Of a stretch of 6,303 nucleotides of DNA, positions 5,071 to 6,303 are shown piece after piece. Source of the DNA: Calditrichia bacterium (GTDB lineage Bacteria; Calditrichota; Calditrichia; RBG-13-44-9). A model generated the notes under the pieces. That model worked only from the letters and a program-made list of their open reading frames with translations. It ran no database searches and had not been told where the DNA came from. The DNA is taken from NCBI GenBank assembly GCA_026991005.1, contig JALXCH010000255.1, positions 1-6,303 of the forward strand, read 5' to 3'. The stretch's first letter is position 1; each line of letters opens with the position of its first letter. The translations under genes and the position numbers were made by a program.

Positions 5071-6303
5071 TTATTTTTTCTTCAACCCGGCAACCCGCTC
5101 GGGATTGAGAATTTCTTTAATTTGCTGGTCTGTTAACAATTTCTTTTCGCGCACCAGTTCCAGAATTCCCTTCCCGGTTTTCAGGGCTTCGGCCGCCAGT
5201 TCCGTGGCTTTATCGTAACCCAGTACCGGATTCAAAGCGGTTACAATACCAATGCTGCGTTCGATATACCGTTTCACCACATCTTCATTCACCATAATTC
5301 CGGAAACGCATTTTTCGTTGAAGGTTTTCATGCCATTGGTTAGAATTGTTTGCGCTTCAATAACCGCCAGGAGAATGATGGGTTCATAAGCATTGAGTTG
5401 CAATTGTCCCATTTTTGCTGCGGTGGTAACCGTTGCGTGGTTACCCATCACCCGAAAGGCAATGAGATTGACCAGTTCCGGAATAACGGGATTGACTTTA
5501 CCCGGCATGATGGAAGAACCGGGTTGCAATGCCGGAAGGTTGATTTCGAAGATGCCGGTTCGAGGACCGGAAGAGAGCAAAATCAGGTCGCTGGCAATTT
5601 TGGAAAGCGCCACAGCCAGAGAGTTAAGAGCGGAAGAATACACCACAAAGCTCTGCATATCCGAAGTGGCAGCAATTAGATTTGGAGCAGGATGGATGGG
5701 CTTGTGGAGCAATTTACCCAGGTGCTCGGCACATTTTTCCGAGAAACCCGGTACCGCATTTAATCCCGTCCCAATCGCCGTACCTCCCATGTTGATAGCA
5801 TACAAATACGTCTCGGCGTCCTGCAAAAACTTCTTCTGTCCCCGTAACTGATCGGCAAAAGCCTGAAATTCCTGCCCCACCGTCATGGGAACAGCATCCT
5901 GAAGTTCCGTACGTCCCATTTTCAGAATATTATGGAACTCTTTTCCTTTTGCCTCAAAAGCTGCGATTAACTCATCCAGTTGCTGCAGCAATTTTTCATT
6001 TTTTAAAATAAAGGCTACTTTAATGGCGGTGGGATAAAAATCGTTTGTGGATTGGGAGAGATTTACATGATCATGGGGTTCCACGGTATGGTAATCCCCT
6101 TTGGGCTTACCCAGATGTTCCAGCGCTACATTGGCAATTACTTCGTTAGCGTTCATATTGGTGGATGTTCCGGCGCCTCCCTGGTACATATCCACCACAA
6201 ACTGGTCATGGTATTTTCCGTTAATAATATCCTGGCAGGCTGCTTCGATGGCTCCGAAGACCCGATCGTCCAGCGCTCCCAGCTCATGATTGGCGCGGGC
6301 GGC
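5071..6303 (-). CDS. aspA: Aspartate ammonia-lyase (aspartase), N-terminus outside the window
   Basis: Converts L-aspartate to fumarate and ammonia in the cytoplasm; homotetramer of the aspartase/fumarase superfamily. 410 residues are visible and the frame runs off the right edge, so about 60-70 N-terminal residues are missing compared with the roughly 470 usual. An internal GTG at 6198 could be mistaken for a start, but homologous sequence continues upstream (ANHELGALDD, then NGKYHDQF). Diagnostic segments are YQGGAGTSTNMNANEV (6187-6140), HVNLSQSTND with the substrate-binding STND (near 6060), GRTELQDAVP (near 5910), and the superfamily signature GSSIMPGKVN (5491-5520) with the mobile-loop serines. 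NPVIPE after the signature and YQGGAGTS, rather than fumarase-type NPTQ-E and QTGSGTQ, favour aspartase over class II fumarase. The C-terminus ends in three lysines. No terminator is seen before the transporter gene 86 bp downstream. Confidence 0.93.
   Translation of the reverse strand, partial: AARANHELGALDDRVFGAIEAACQDIINGKYHDQFVVDMYQGGAGTSTNMNANEVIANVALEHLGKPKGDYHTVEPHDHVNLSQSTNDFYPTAIKVAFILKNEKLLQQLDELIAAFEAKGKEFHNILKMGRTELQDAVPMTVGQEFQAFADQLRGQKKFLQDAETYLYAINMGGTAIGTGLNAVPGFSEKCAEHLGKLLHKPIHPAPNLIAATSDMQSFVVYSSALNSLAVALSKIASDLILLSSGPRTGIFEINLPALQPGSSIMPGKVNPVIPELVNLIAFRVMGNHATVTTAAKMGQLQLNAYEPIILLAVIEAQTILTNGMKTFNEKCVSGIMVNEDVVKRYIERSIGIVTALNPVLGYDKATELAAEALKTGKGILELVREKKLLTDQQIKEILNPERVAGLKKK

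Noticed and set aside
5393..5851. 152-residue plus-strand frame
   Set aside because: It lies wholly antisense inside the well-supported aspartase gene and shows no recognisable protein features.
5071..6303. Class II fumarase instead of aspartase
   Set aside because: The sequence has YQGGAGTS, GRTELQDA and NPVIPE, the aspartase forms, rather than the fumarase forms QTGSGTQ, GRTHLQDA and NPTQ-E.

Overview
The window looks like a chromosomal stretch from a Gram-negative bacterium. Two products are outer-membrane-type proteins, one has a lipobox, and several have inner-membrane helices. The mix of a DUF4136-type lipoprotein, beta-barrel proteins with aromatic C-termini and a class II aspartase would fit the Bacteroidota/Ignavibacteriota/Calditrichota side of the tree. 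That placement is an impression from protein style, not a measurement. I see no tRNA, rRNA, CRISPR array, insertion sequence, integrase or phage gene.

Layout, left to right. Positions 1-540 (+ strand) hold a possible regulated promoter, a small four-helix SPW-repeat-like membrane protein with a GTG start and a good ribosome binding site, and a strong intrinsic terminator. Positions 541-1345 (+ strand) hold a MarC-family membrane protein whose best start is at 719. A hairpin at 1360-1397 lies between the two convergent stop codons and probably terminates transcription from at least the minus side. Positions 1416-2693 (- strand) are a tight two-gene unit: a DUF4136-like lipoprotein, then a small outer-membrane beta-barrel. 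Positions 2845-3716 (- strand) hold two short frames that resemble only the C-terminal parts of larger envelope proteins: a glycine-zipper protein and an outer-membrane barrel. A 14-bp tandem duplication sits near the start of the second. With the weakly coding DNA around them (3202-3329, 3717-3919), this looks like a decaying segment. Positions 3920-4984 (- strand) encode an AI-2E/PerM-type transporter. Positions 5071 to the right edge (- strand) encode aspartate ammonia-lyase, cut by the window so that its N-terminus is missing.

How the genes work together. The lipoprotein and barrel are probably co-transcribed and both act in the outer envelope. Aspartase (aspartate to fumarate plus ammonia) lies just upstream of the AI-2E-type transporter with only 86 bp and no clear terminator between them, so they may share a transcript; a functional link is not demonstrated. 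The other genes are ordinary independent housekeeping or envelope genes.

I did not find a convincing new multi-gene system. The points most worth a second look are a possible FNR/CRP-type operator placed about 42 bp before the predicted transcription start of the SPW-like gene, and the remnant-like segment at 2845-3716 with its tandem duplication.
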